From assembly GCA_963377175.1 (NCBI GenBank), contig CAUJNA010003749.1:619397-683396 (forward strand): 64,000 nt of DNA. Direction: 5' to 3'. Position 1 is the first letter of the stretch. Each line of letters starts with the position of its first letter. The translations under genes were made by a program, and so were the position numbers. The DNA is from Effrenium voratum. Taxonomy: Eukaryota; Sar; Dinophyceae; Suessiales; Symbiodiniaceae. This document shows positions 41,545-51,507 of this stretch, one piece after another. The notes under the pieces are model-generated. The model saw only the letters and a program-made list of their open reading frames with translations, made no database searches and had not been told where the DNA came from.

Positions 41545-41945
41545 CACTTGCGCAGAGCAACTTGCGCAGAGTCACTTGCGCAGAGCAACTTGCGCAGAGC
41601 AACTTGCACAGAGCAATTGCACAAAGCACTTGCGCAGAGCAACTTGCACAGACCAACTTGCACAGAGCACATGCGCAAAGCGCTTGCACGGAGCAACTGG
41701 CGCAGAGCCCTTGCGCAGAGCAACTTGCTCAGAGCACTTGCGCAGAGCAACTTGCACAGAGCAGGCGCAGAGCAACTTGCACAGACCAACTAGCGCAGAG
41801 CACATGCGCAAAGCGCTTGCGCGGAGCAACTGGCGCAGAGCACTTGCGCAGAGCAACTTGCTCAGAGCACTTGCGCAGAGCAACTTGCACAGAGCACTTG
41901 CGCGCAGCAGCTTGCAGAGAGCAACTTGCGCGCAGCAGCCTGGAA
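41545..41945 (+). repeat. 14-bp array (CAACTTGCGCAGAG)n, copy 2
   Basis: About 28 imperfect units, including higher-order repetition of a block with CACATGCGCAAAGCGCTTGC (near 41668 and 41801). Same unit as 30900-31248. Confidence 0.9.
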
Positions 41946-42207
41946 CAATGCAGCTTGCGCAGACCACTTTCGTGAGAAATCGCGCGGCGCAGTTCGAGAG
42001 GAAAGTAGGATGATGAGATGGAGCTCTCATGTGACCATACACACTGAGCATCGCCGCGCGCAGACACGCTCGCCGCAGCGATGTAAAAAGGTGTCTCCGC
42101 AGCTGGATGAGCACCTCTAAAATGCTTTCGGGCCAATCGTCCTCTTGTGTTTCTCTTGAGTTGGTAGATGCCCCTTTCTCATTTTGTTTCTCTTGGGGTT
42201 TCCCAAG

Positions 42208-42414
42208 GCAAAGCGAACATCGTCCGTGTTCTTTTGGGGCAAGCCCGAGGAGAACTATTTCCACATCGGCTGGTGGGGCGCAATGAAGATGCACGGCCTG
42301 GCGCTGCTTCACACCGCCGGGGGCACGTTGGATCCCAACTTCGGCACAGGCCTGCGGAACAACGTCATCCCCCGCGCCTCAGACTGGAAGCTCCCGAAAA
42401 AAGCCGAGTGCTGA
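42208..42414 (+). CDS. Unrecognised exon ending in a stop
   Basis: After TTTCCCAAG| the frame reads AKRTSSVFFWGKPEENYFHI then GWWGAMKMHGLALLHTAGGT and LDPNFGTGLRNNVIPRASDW, ending KLPKKAEC and TGA. Third positions are strongly G/C. It is globular in character, unlike the charged helical exons around it. Either it is the last exon of another gene, a retrocopied fragment, or an exon that ends earlier (AACAAC|GTCATC, 42364). I do not recognise the domain. Confidence 0.5.
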   Translation, partial: AKRTSSVFFWGKPEENYFHIGWWGAMKMHGLALLHTAGGTLDPNFGTGLRNNVIPRASDWKLPKKAEC

Positions 42415-43185
42415 GTCTCATGCGGGTACGGCTCGAACTTCTTAAGAGCCGGGGGTTAATTCCGCGGGGTTTTTGGTCTTTGGTTTCCATTTACCAGTTT
42501 GGTGCCAGTTTGGCAATTATCACTTTGTTTTTGAGCCGTGTGGTTCGTTTGGACGGCGTACCCTGATTTGGGGACCACGCAAGATCTCACTTGGTTCCCA
42601 GCATTTATTGGCCGTCCGGTTCCTTAGGTTTTTGCAGCTTCTTGGTTGGCTGGAGGGGGATGTCCATTTTGCCGTTAAAAGCAAAGCTTTCAGCAGGATC
42701 TGAGGATAGCCCAGTAGCAGGGGGCTTTTGAGTGGCTGGGTTTTCTTTCTCGAGGCACCCAGAAGCCCCACACCCTGTCCTGACAGACAAGCGGCTGCGG
42801 GTTGTTTTCAGGGATGAGCAAATTATGAGACGATGGCCGTTTTTCCCCATGCAAACCAGCAAATGATCAGAGTTGCGGTTTCCAAGCACCAGCCGCGTAT
42901 TTATACTATTGTGAATTGCACCCTCCCACCAAACATGGAAGCGCGCAACCATTGGTGGAACTGGAGAACAGTTTAAAACAGGTATACCCCTCAAACCGGC
43001 ACGATGTCCTTTTGGGCTTCCCTAAGCCAAGAGTAAGACCCCATTTTGCCCGAATAAGACCGCACTTTTTTCGGGTGGAGACTCCAGGCATTTCAAGGGC
43101 TGTCATTTGAAACCGCCACTTAAAAAAATCCCTCAAAACAGGTATACCCCTCCAAATCGACACGTTCCATTTTGGCTTCCCTACG

Positions 43186-43291
43186 CTTCCATTTGGTTAA
43201 GAATATGTTTACTTTCCCTGGTTGGTTTTCAAGGGAATCTATCACTGGATTTGTTTTCTCATTTCTTGGAGGACGAAAACGCAAATGGAGG
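43186..43291 (+). mobile_element. Introner-like element, family C (copy C6)
   Basis: CTTCCATTTGGTTAAGAATA to CGCAAATGGAGG; flanks TACG and TACA are a TSD with one change. Confidence 0.75.
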
Positions 43292-43447
43292 TACAGCCAA
43301 CAGCCCACAGCCCATTTTTTTTGGGAAACATTCACAGCAATTCCACAGACCACAGGTTTCTTGGTCAGTCCCAAGCCCTGAAGCCGCGTTTCTTTCCCCA
43401 CGCGTCGCGCCGTTTCGCCGTTTCGCCGTCCTTTTCCGCTCGCGAAG

Positions 43448-43584
43448 GCATGCGCCAGGCGGTTCAGACGGGGCTCCAGCAGCTGCGCTCGGAGGTCCAC
43501 GCGCGGCAGGTGCTGGACGAAGCCACGGCCGGGGAGGGCCTGCGCCACGTGGCCAACGTCATTCTGCACGACCTGGACCGTGGC
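43448..43584 (+). CDS. Long helical exon
   Basis: After CGCGAAG| it reads MRQAVQTGLQQLRSEVHARQ then VLDEATAGEGLRHVANVIL and HDLDRG, ending at GGC|GTGGGT. Nearly all third positions are G/C. Probably a helix of the C-terminal half. Confidence 0.7.
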
Positions 43585-43765
43585 GTGGGTGGACGTGGGG
43601 TGGGGTGGTTGGGTTGGGGTGGGGTGGGGGTGGGTTGGGTTGGGTGGGATTGAGTGGGTGGGGTGGGGTTGGGTTGGGTTGGGGTGGGTGGGCGGGTAGG
43701 TGGGTTTGTTGGTTGGATGGGCTAGTTGGGCTGGTTAGGTTGCTTGGGTTGGTTTGGTTGGTGGG
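43585..43765. repeat. GGGTTGGGGT low-complexity stretch
   Basis: Irregular GGGTTGGGG/GGTGGG repeats start right at the splice donor of the preceding exon; reading frames across it are artefacts. Confidence 0.7.
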
Positions 43766-44448
43766 TTGTTGGTAAATATCCACAAGGTGTTTGCCGCCAA
43801 GAAGTGTAGTAAACAGCCATGCGCTAGTTTGGGTTTCCCAAACAAGGACCAGGGGTCGGTTGCAAACAAGAAGAGTTGTAGCCAACGTATCAACTGGTTG
43901 TAAACAGATCATGCCTTCTTTTGGGTTGGGTGGATTGCAGGACCTGGACCGCCCGAGTTCAAATCGGCGGAAAGCCGCGGCAACCACCCAGAGAAACGGC
44001 CCACCTTTGGACAATTCCGATTTTTTTAGGAGTACACTCACCGCCTTTGGTCGGTTGACATTGCTTGAAATGGTGACCTGCACCTTTTAAATCTGGGCGT
44101 GACCGCGGTAGCTCTTGCTTGGTTGTTTTGCAGGGAAACCAAGTGGAAACCCATCCAATCTGGTGCTCGCTCATTTGGAGGCCGAAAGCTTTTGAGCATG
44201 TGGACTTTTGAGATAGCGCTTAAATCAAACTTATCCTTATAAATTTCCTTGTCAGCAAGTTTACACACGATAGCCACCAAGTTGGGTTAAGGCTTTGGGT
44301 TCCCTCCAAAACGATGTTTTATTTCAGGGTAGACTAAGTATGAAATAGAGCGTAGTGGTGCCCCAAGGATTGCGTATTAGATGATAAACGTTGCCAGTCG
44401 AACATCGCAGTTTATCATGGATGTTCCATGACCTTATGGTAGAACAAT

Positions 44449-44569
44449 TAATCTATTTGGTGAAGAATATGTTTATTTTCCCAGGTTGGTTTTAAAGAAC
44501 ATCTATCACCGTATACGTACCGGAAAGACATGCTTGACTTTTCCCAGGGGACGGAAAGTCAAATGGAGG
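44449..44569 (+). mobile_element. Introner-like element, family C (copy C7)
   Basis: Degraded left end (ATCTATTTGGTGAAGAATAT), core CCAGGTTGGTTTTAAAGAAC, right end AGTCAAATGGAGG, followed by TAAGC. No left TSD is seen. Confidence 0.6.
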
Positions 44570-44726
44570 TAAGCAACTAAAGTTACAATGGCCAGTAAAG
44601 AAGAGAAACACACCTTGAACTAAAACTATCCGCCAGCAACCTATATTGACTCTGACATACAAATAGGTCGATCATGGCAACAAAACGCGAATCAACAAGA
44701 TAAGCAATCCCTCCCATTGACATATT

Positions 44727-44836
44727 CATGGTTGTTGTTGGGACACATTTTGCATTTTTGCTTATTGTAGTTTAGTGGGAAATCCCCACTTAACTGCCAA
44801 AACTTGTTTTTTGCTCCCCTTCCAACGTCAACCAAG
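44727..44836 (+). mobile_element. Introner-like element, family B (copy B4)
   Basis: CATGGTTGTTGTTGGGACAC to CCAACGTCAACCAAG, flanked exactly by TATT (44723-44726, 44837-44840). It ends about 40 bp before the next exon. Confidence 0.85.
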
Positions 44837-44877
44837 TATTGATCGAGGTGGATCATCGTATCAGCTCATTTCCCCAG

Positions 44878-45013
44878 GAGACGCGGCTCTTAGCTGACTG
44901 CCCAGTGACGTTGAAGCGGCCCCAGATCTTGCACGCCCTGCACCTCGCGCTGCGTGCCGCCTGCGTGGAAGCACTGGAGGACGTGGAGACGGACAAGCAA
45001 AAGAAGGCCAGCA
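44878..45013 (+). CDS. Putative helical exon
   Basis: After TTTCCCCAG| it reads ETRLLADCPVTLKRPQILHA then LHLALRAACVEALEDVETDK and QKKAS. A GT at 44983 is an alternative early end; the later end would need another donor type. Good third-position bias. Confidence 0.65.
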
Positions 45014-45100
45014 GAATTTGTTACCCCAAAATGCCCTTGACCTCTATAGTGACTACTTTAAAGGGAACCCCTGCGAAAAGGGGGGAAGAAAACGGACAAA

Positions 45101-45133
45101 AGGGTGCCACTAGAACTCTAGTGGTGCCCTTTT
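45101..45133. other. Small hairpin
   Basis: AAGGGTGCCACTAGA and TCTAGTGGTGCCCTT pair almost fully across a three-base loop; possibly a foldback element remnant. Confidence 0.5.
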
Positions 45134-45204
45134 TTCCTTTTATGGGAGGGTGTCCCTTTCAAGGTCTTAGGGGGAAACCGAGGGGCAACATTTAACATTT
45201 GGAG

Positions 45205-45253
45205 GCCCTGGAAACTGCAAGGCGAAGCTGGACTCAGCGGCGCCAGCAAAGAA
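45205..45253 (+). CDS. Putative short exon
   Basis: After TTTGGAG| it reads ALETARRSWTQRRQQR, ending at AGA|AGTGTC-like GT. A second frame (GPGNCKAKLDSAAPAKKC) is also open, so the frame is uncertain. Confidence 0.4.
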
Positions 45254-45374
45254 GTGTCAACTTTTGAGGTTAGTTTGGATAGAAGTAGATGGGTTCCACT
45301 GGTTTAGATGGGTTCATTCCATTCACCAGGGCCTATTTTTTCCAGAAGGTCACATATGACCATACTCTGCAGTT

Positions 45375-45477
45375 CTTCCATTTGGTTAAGAATATGTTTG
45401 TATTTTCCCCTATTGGTTTTATAAAGAAACTGTCACTACTGGACATATTTTTTCCAGGGGGCTTAAGCAAATGGAAG
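45375..45477 (+). mobile_element. Introner-like element, family C (copy C8)
   Basis: CTTCCATTTGGTTAAGAATA to AAGCAAATGGAAG, fully matched inverted ends, flanked exactly by AGTT (45371-45374, 45478-45481). Confidence 0.85.
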
Positions 45478-45821
45478 AGTTAGATGCACCTGCAAAAGAA
45501 AACACGTCGAGACGAAATCAGTAGCTAGGCATTGACCGAATCGACGGTCAGATTCGAAGGAAGAAACCGAACCGAAAACAATTCCGCAAGGTTTGGTTTC
45601 TGGAAACCCCACCGAATCGAACCGTGGCCACCCTGACTGGGCGATCCGCCTAGGAAGGTACTCTTGTATCAGAGCCCCTTCTTTAATCAACCAACCTGGC
45701 TTAAGGGGGTTCAAAGCTTCTCTCATGGCACACCCCCCGATCAACATTATTTCAGTGGTTTGCTAAGGTTACCCACTCAAAGGAAGGTGAATTCCATCTT
45801 CCTCAGCTACCAATGACTTAC

Positions 45822-45934
45822 CTAGGTCCCCCAGTCGTGCCCCTTCTCACCCCTTTTTTGGTTGGGAGGGTTCCCCTACTAAAATAGACAAAACAGAAAA
45901 AAAAAGTCGGTACCCGTAAATCTGGAGGACCTAG
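45822..45934 (+). mobile_element. Introner-like element, family A (copy A11)
   Basis: CTAGGTCCCCCAGTCGTGCC to CTGGAGGACCTAG, flanked exactly by TTAC (45818-45821, 45935-45938). It ends 42 bp before the next exon. Confidence 0.85.
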
Positions 45935-45976
45935 TTACTGACTTGGCCGAACAGCCCAATTTTCCACTCTCCGCAG

Positions 45977-46078
45977 GCCATGGCGGACCTGTTGGCCCAG
46001 AAAACCTTGGTGGAGGAGCATTTCCTGCTGATCGTGCAGGCCAACAAAGGAGACGCATCAGCATCCGTCAGCATCCGA
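45977..46078 (+). CDS. Putative exon
   Basis: After CTCCGCAG| it reads AMADLLAQKTLVEEHFLLIV then QANKGDASASVSIR, ending at CCGA|GTGAGA. Length is 102 bp, phase 0 at both ends. Good splice sites and codon bias. Confidence 0.7.
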
Positions 46079-46600
46079 GTGAGATGTCTGCAGTGGGTTT
46101 GTCTCAAAATGAGGGAAGCCTGACAACGGTGAGTTTCCTTTTGCCGTTCTTCAAAGCCAAAAGGATGCTCCCTGCAAAGCATGGGAGATTCCTGGACAAA
46201 GTGTAGTTTTCCGGGTTATCCCTTTTGGCGTCCTTTAAAGCCAACCAACAGGATGCTCCCCTGCAAAAGGCAGGAACCTCAAAGCAGGACGTAGATTCCT
46301 CAACAAACTGTAGTTTTCCGGGTTTTCTGGGTAAGTTCCGCTAGACATTGTTCTCGAGGTTGCCTTTTTTGGGGTTGACCCATTTTAAGTTCCCCTGTGT
46401 GGAGTCAAACCGAGAAAGCACAATGCAACCAGCAGGTGTGTTTTAAGACTCCTCCCCTAACCGAAAATGAACAAAATCCTGTTCTTGTTGGCTATCTTCA
46501 TGTGTTGAAGTTTTGCTATCCCATCTGAGTATGGCCCTGGCAGCCATTCCGAACCACTCCAGAGCCATTTGGGCAAAGGCAGCTTTCTGCGGAAAGAACA

Positions 46601-47020
46601 AATAGATGCGAGTTGTGATTTTCCTGTTGGTTTCCTTCTAAACCAACCTGAACAAGGGTGAACAATGATGACAGTTGTGGTTTTCCTGTTGTTTTCTGTT
46701 TAAACCAACCTGAACAATGATGACAGTTGTGGTGTTCCTGTTGTTTTCTTGTTAAACCAACCTGAACAAGGGTGAACAATGATGACAGTTGTGGTTTTCC
46801 TGTTGTTTTCTTGTTAAGCCAACCTGAACAAGGGTGAACAATGATGACAGTTGTGGTTTTCCTGTTGTTTTCTTGTTAAACCAACCTGAACAAGGGTGAA
46901 CAATGATGACAGTTGTGGGTTTCCTGTTGTTTTCTTTTTAAACCAACCTGAACAAGGGTGAACAATGATGACAGTTGTGGTTTTCCTGTTGTTTTCTTTT
47001 TAAACCAACCTGAACAAGGA
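46601..47020. repeat. 62-bp minisatellite, six copies
   Basis: AACAATGATGACAGTTGTGG recurs at 46661, 46713, 46775, 46837, 46899 and 46961; the regular spacing is 62 bp with one short unit. Units also hold TTTCCTGTTGTTTTCTTGTT and AAACCAACCTG. It ends 58 bp before an exon. Confidence 0.85.
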
Positions 47021-47078
47021 TGTTCCCTCAACAACCACCCCCGAGCCGCTTTTTGGAGGTCCCCGAGCCGGCTTGCAG

Positions 47079-47170
47079 GAGACGTGGAGAGGGCCACCAA
47101 CTTCGCGACGCTGTACCACCGGTCATTGAGCAGCTGGTTGGACCACGAAGTCACGCAGCTGGCGGCGGAT
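47079..47170 (+). CDS. Putative exon
   Basis: After GGCTTGCAG| it reads DVERATNFATLYHRSLSSWL then DHEVTQLAAD, ending at GCGGAT|GTGCGC or a little later. Mostly G/C third positions. Confidence 0.65.
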
Positions 47171-48633
47171 GTGCGCCACTCGACTAATACGACTTCCAAA
47201 CGAACTTGTGGCTGTGGCTCACACCATATTTAATATGGCACGCCCACCTTGAATTTTGAGCCACACCGCGGTAACTTCCCAATCGAGAGCCGGTTTCCAG
47301 CGGGGTTGGGAGCTTCAGCGCCTTGTACCAGGTTGAAACAGTGGTCCGCCGATTTTATGTGTGCGCCGGGGTTAACTTCGACCCCCCAGTACGCGGGTCC
47401 CAAGCATTGTTTGGTCGCCAAGGCAGGCGGATGTTGGACCTGGGAAAATGCAGTTAGGGGGACCCCACTGAAGCCTCTTTGTTCGGGATTCAAGCCTGGC
47501 TGCGATCTTCAGGTTTTGGAATAAACACAGGCAGGGTGAATGTGTGTGTGTGTGTGTTTTGTTTTTGGTAGGGGATCCACTCAAATGCTTGGCTTTCCTC
47601 TTGATTTCTCCCCCTTTTTGCCACAAACAAGGGGTACCAACTCCAAAAAGACACGCCCGGGTAGACAATCTGCCAGTCTCCTTTCATAAGGCCCCAATTG
47701 TCCCTTGGGCTTGATTTCAAATGGCAAGGGATCAAAATAGACCCTGTAAATCATGGAATTGGGCTTGTTTACTTGCATTGTGTTTGGTGGAATCGTCTCT
47801 ATGTCAGGTTCCCTTAATTTGCGTGGGTTTTGTGATTGCTGGTTTGGAAATTTGAACCTCCTCAGTTTCCCCCAAACTATCAATCCAAATCATTAGATAG
47901 GGGTAACACCACAGTTCATATCCCTTTCACTCCCCCCAATCAAGGCGCCATGACATGGTTGTGGACAAAGTGGGTGTCGGTCGCCACTTTCTGTCAGCGA
48001 ACAAGGGAATTAATACCCATGAAAGCGACAAAGTTGTCAATGGGAATCAGGCACTTTAAGTAGGATATTTCATACTTATGTATTCCCCTCACGGGAAATT
48101 GGGTGTAGCCACTGCATGGAGACGCTGTATACGAGGGAATACGAGGTTCGATCAAAATTGTTTGTCTATTTGGGAGAGGGACTCTAAGTGTCCCACAAAT
48201 TCCAGGGGCCACGCCCCAAATTGGCCATGTCCTCTTGAGGAAACTTTGGCGATTCTGACCGTAGACAACCTGGGTCATCCTTTCTGGGGTAAAGTTCTTT
48301 TGGCAAACCAGGAGGAAGCGCCACCTATTGCAGGAACCCCTAATTAGTGTTTTGCGGATTAGAACCCCTGGTTCTTGTAGAGGGTGGATGAACAAAAACC
48401 CTCCATTGCACAAAACCACCGATTCGGCTCCAAACCACCACTTTCCAAACCACCAAACAACGAGGAGAGGCGCCCTCAAAACAAAACTAGCTGGATGGTT
48501 CACTTCAAGGCAGCGTTGTTTCTGTCGGTAAACCAGGGCGAAGCCAGCTGCAATTCTTCAGCGGCGCCGGCCTCAATTTTTTTGCGGCAGACCCGAGCGG
48601 CTGAGCCGCGAAAGTCGGCCCCCGACGCCTCAG
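47171..48633. other. Intron
   Basis: Holds a possible D-family fragment around 47210-47275 (GGCTGTGGCTCACACC and TTTTGAGCCACACC), H-family pieces near 47840-47895 and 48350-48465, and a (TG)n run at 47539-47557. No biased frame is seen. Confidence 0.45.
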
Positions 48634-48710
48634 GCAGCCAGGTGCTCCAGCAGATGCCGGACCCCCAGAAGAGCTCCGAGATGGCCTTCCAGACGCTCGG
48701 AGCGCGAGAG
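48634..48710 (+). CDS. Putative exon
   Basis: After GCCTCAG| it reads SQVLQQMPDPQKSSEMAFQT then LGARE, ending at GAGAG|GTGTGT. Good third-position bias. Confidence 0.6.
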
Positions 48711-49070
48711 GTGTGTGGCCAATTTTTTGGGCCCCCCGCTGTGTATGGAAGAACCAGCCCACAGCCTCCCCCCCCCCCCCATATCCCCCCATCCCGCTCA
48801 TAGCCCCCCCCCAAAAAAATAAAAATAAAGAGAGAGCAGTGTGCATAAGGAGTGCGGTTCCACCAACTGGCTACCAGCTACCATAGATGGTTGGCAGGAA
48901 ATGTCTAACTTCCGTAAATGGGTTTGTCTTTCTTGTGTGGTGTGCCTTTCTTGGTGGTGTTTAAGGGAAATGAAGAGGACAACTGAAGTTCATTTTGGGG
49001 GTCCCCTAAACAAAGACACTCATGTAGGGATTCCTTTGAGTCGCCTTGGGTTTCCTTTGCGTTGCCATAT

Positions 49071-49181
49071 GGCAGTGGTTCAAAACCAATGGTACCATTT
49101 TGGGGTAGGTGCAATTTTAGTGCATTTGAGTGGGGATTGGGATGTTCACTACAAATACGATTTGGCTTTAAACCCATGGCC
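49071..49181 (+). mobile_element. Introner-like element, family E (copy E1)
   Basis: GGCAGTGGTTCAAAACC at the left, GGCTTTAAACCCATGGCC at the right, flanked exactly by ATAT (49067-49070, 49182-49185). The core is GTGGGGATTGGGATGTTCAC. Confidence 0.85.
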
Positions 49182-49190
49182 ATATGGCTT

Positions 49191-49308
49191 GGTGGCTCCC
49201 AGCCATCCGGTTCCTTAGCTTTTAGCCTTTTAGTGTTTAGTGGTAGTTTCCATTTAACTCGCTAAAAGCTAAACTTTTAGCGGGGGGGGATCTGAGGGCA
49301 GCCCATAT
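49191..49308 (+). repeat. Hairpin-bearing repeat, family I (copy I4)
   Basis: GGTGGCTCCCAGCCATCCGG start, TAGTGGTAGTTTCCATTTAA, then CGCTAAAAGCTAAACTTTTA and GCGGGG, ending in GGGCAGCCC. The CGCTAAAAG/CTTTTAGCG pair forms a hairpin. It directly follows E1. Confidence 0.65.
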
Positions 49309-49343
49309 GAGTGCCTCTGTTGTTTAGACCGGAAAGCCGAGAG

Positions 49344-49439
49344 GATGTCCTTTGGATCCCGGAACTGGTCTGACGTGCTGGAGTACGTGCTGGACACCAA
49401 TGCCTACCTGGAGAAGCAGCCGCCGGATCCAACATGGGC
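49344..49439 (+). CDS. Putative exon
   Basis: After GCCGAGAG| it reads MSFGSRNWSDVLEYVLDTNA then YLEKQPPDP; the nearest later donor is GGGC|GTGTCT (49440). An earlier GT (GAGTAC|GTGCTG) is possible. Confidence 0.6.
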
Positions 49440-49779
49440 GTGTCTATTTTTTGAGGGTACCTTGTTGGGGTTCTTTCAATATAATATGGAACAACCATTT
49501 TATTTTTGGGGGGGTCCCCCTATTTTAGGATACATGTTTTGTTGTTGTTTGTTTTTGGGGGGAATCTTCCTATTTTAAGACACACACACACACAAATGGG
49601 GGATCCAAATGAGAGACCCCAAATGCGGTTTTACCCCACTTGTCTCTTGACCTCTGCTCTGCAGCGGTCCTTCCCTTTTCGGCGGTTTTACATCATCTGT
49701 TTTTGTTCGGACTTTCCCAAGCTAGATTCCATTATATAATCTATTTTAAACAACCGCCCCTCCCCGATTTTGTTGAACC

Positions 49780-49872
49780 CCCCCCCCCCAAAAAAAAAAA
49801 AAAGAAACACGAGAGAAGCAAAACGCCCCCACCCCCCCACCCCCCCACCCCCCCACCCCCCCACACACACAA
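49780..49872. repeat. C/A homopolymer stretch
   Basis: Runs of C and A (ACCCCCCCACCCCCC type) and a (CA)n tail; no coding value. Confidence 0.75.
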
Positions 49873-50035
49873 AAACGTCCTTCTTAAGAAGGGGTGGACA
49901 CGCTAACAATCAAAGGGCACTTCCCCTTCTTTCAAAGTACCCGTTGACTCGTTTTGGGGATGGCAACTCCCAAGCTGAGTTAATCCTTACTAACCTTCAT
50001 CTACCGATTGTGGCTCAGGTTGGGAGGAACCTAAG

Positions 50036-50294
50036 GTTGACCCCGGATGAATCCACCCCTGTTTATTAATGCTGTGGATGGTTGCGAAGTCCATTTCGCA
50101 CAACTTTGAAAGCATGGTTGAAGCCATTGTTGGTTGGTATTTACAGTTGAAGCATCAGAAACCAGGGTTTCTTAGGTGGTGCAGGATTTTCTGTCCATCC
50201 GCAGTATGGGGGTGTTCCCCTCCAAAAGTGATACATCCCCAAACCGGGGACACCCCCATATTAATAAACAGGGGTTGATTCATCCGGGGTCAAC
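50036..50294. mobile_element. 259-bp element with 35-bp inverted ends
   Basis: 50036-50070 and 50260-50294 are inverted repeats with one mismatch in 35 positions; they begin GTTGACCCCGGATGAATC. A third, solo copy of this end lies at 50448-50482. No coding frame is inside. It cuts off the left part of element G2. Confidence 0.75.
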
Positions 50295-50378
50295 CCATAA
50301 ATAGCTGCGGCCGCCTTCTTAATTCTTTGCATCGTTCTGAGTAGACCATTTTTTAATACCGGGTTTTGTGTATGACTC
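50295..50378 (+). mobile_element. Introner-like element, family G (copy G2, left-truncated)
   Basis: Interior CATAAATAGCTGCGGCCGCC and right end GGGTTTTGTGTATGACTC match G1 and G3; the left end is replaced by the 259-bp element. Confidence 0.65.
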
Positions 50379-50447
50379 AGGGATCCTTCTTTCTTTCTAG
50401 AAAACCTCCGGAAACGCGGGGAATAATGAGGAATCAACCCCTAGAAT

Positions 50448-50482
50448 ATTAATAGACAGGGGTTGATGAATCCGGGGTCAAC
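50448..50482. repeat. Solo 35-bp terminal repeat
   Basis: Matches the right end of the 259-bp element at 50260-50294 with few changes. It ends 5 bp before the next exon, so it forms part of that intron's acceptor region. Confidence 0.7.
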
Positions 50483-50487
50483 ATGAG

Positions 50488-50600
50488 GTTCCTGCACATC
50501 TTCCACCAGCAGAAGCGGCTCTTTGTGGGCCCTGCGCGCAGTCGGGTGGAGAAGCGCGTGCTGGGGGCATACCACCTGCTGCAGGATGCACGGCAGCCCA
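50488..50600 (+). CDS. Putative exon
   Basis: After AACATGAG| it reads FLHIFHQQKRLFVGPARSRV then EKRVLGAYHLLQDARQP, ending at GCCCA|GTACCT. Strong G/C third positions. Confidence 0.65.
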
Positions 50601-51457
50601 GTACCTCGCAGCTGGAGAGATGTTTTTTCTCTGATGTTCCTGAGATGTTCCAAGGATTTCCTGATGTCCAATGTGTTTCCAAGATCTTGCACGTTTTTCT
50701 GTGATTTTTGATGTGCCTTGACTTTCCATGATTTTATTCTGAATTGTGTGCGGTCTCCAAATGTGGCAGTTTCGTTGGAGCACACCAGTGGATTGCAACA
50801 TTTGAAGATAAGACCATCTCTGACCCCTGTGCCTTTGCCCAGCTGGCTGGTTTGGTGGTTGGTTACATGAGGTATTACATGTCAAGGATATGTTGACATG
50901 ATTTTTCCCCATTACTAGAGGGGTAAGTAGATCACCGGGTACCCCTACCCAAGCGGGTTCCGCTGAAAGAGGGCTTGCCCCCTCCCCGTCATTTTGTGTT
51001 GTTCTGTTCTAAAAAGATAGACCACCTAAAAGGGTTAGTTTGGTCTCCTTTGTAGTTCCCTTTAGCACCCCCCAAAAAGGGTCAAAACATGGTTGAAACC
51101 ATCCACATGTTGTTTGCTTTGGTAAACGTGTAGACCATTCAAAAAGAGTGCTCACTTTTAGTACGGGAACTGCTGGCCGCCGAAAGTACTTTTGCCCTCG
51201 GTGAGTGAGCAAGGCGTGTACCGTGATCCAAAGCTTCAAGACACAGGCTTATAGGTGCAGCTACCATTCTTCTATTTGTTGACTCTGTCAAAGCCCCAAG
51301 TCTCAACGTGCAAGAGGACAACGTGGGTGTTTCCTAAAATAGAAGACCCTTCTTGTGGTTGGTTTCCTTTGGCAGGGCCCCCAGTCTTAGGACCTCCTGA
51401 TAGTTCATGCGCATTGGCACATTTCGCTTTGACGTGAGGTGGTCGGACAATGGGCGA
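50601..51457. other. Intron
   Basis: No biased frame and no complete element is seen. Confidence 0.4.
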
Positions 51458-51507
51458 GGAAAGAGTCCACTCCCACGGAGAAGGTGGATTTGGCCAAGGC
51501 GCTGCCA
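51458..51507 (+). CDS. Putative short exon
   Basis: After GGGCGAG| it reads KESTPTEKVDLAKALP, ending at GCCA|GTTGCA. Good bias but short. Confidence 0.5.

Larger units (their letters stand above)
40288..42132 (+). mobile_element. Composite tandem-repeat element, copy 2
   Basis: Starts CCCGAAAGCATCGCGAAGGG and ends ATGCTTTCGGG; these ends are inverted repeats and match copy 1 at 29621-31349. Internal order: a 15-bp array, 73-bp units, a tRNA-like module, a 61-bp array present only here, then the 14-bp array. No protein-coding gene is inside. Confidence 0.75.

Noticed and set aside
41562..42312. Frames of up to 246 codons over the 14-bp array of composite copy 2
   Set aside because: Same cause as in copy 1; the frame is open only because the repeat lacks stops.
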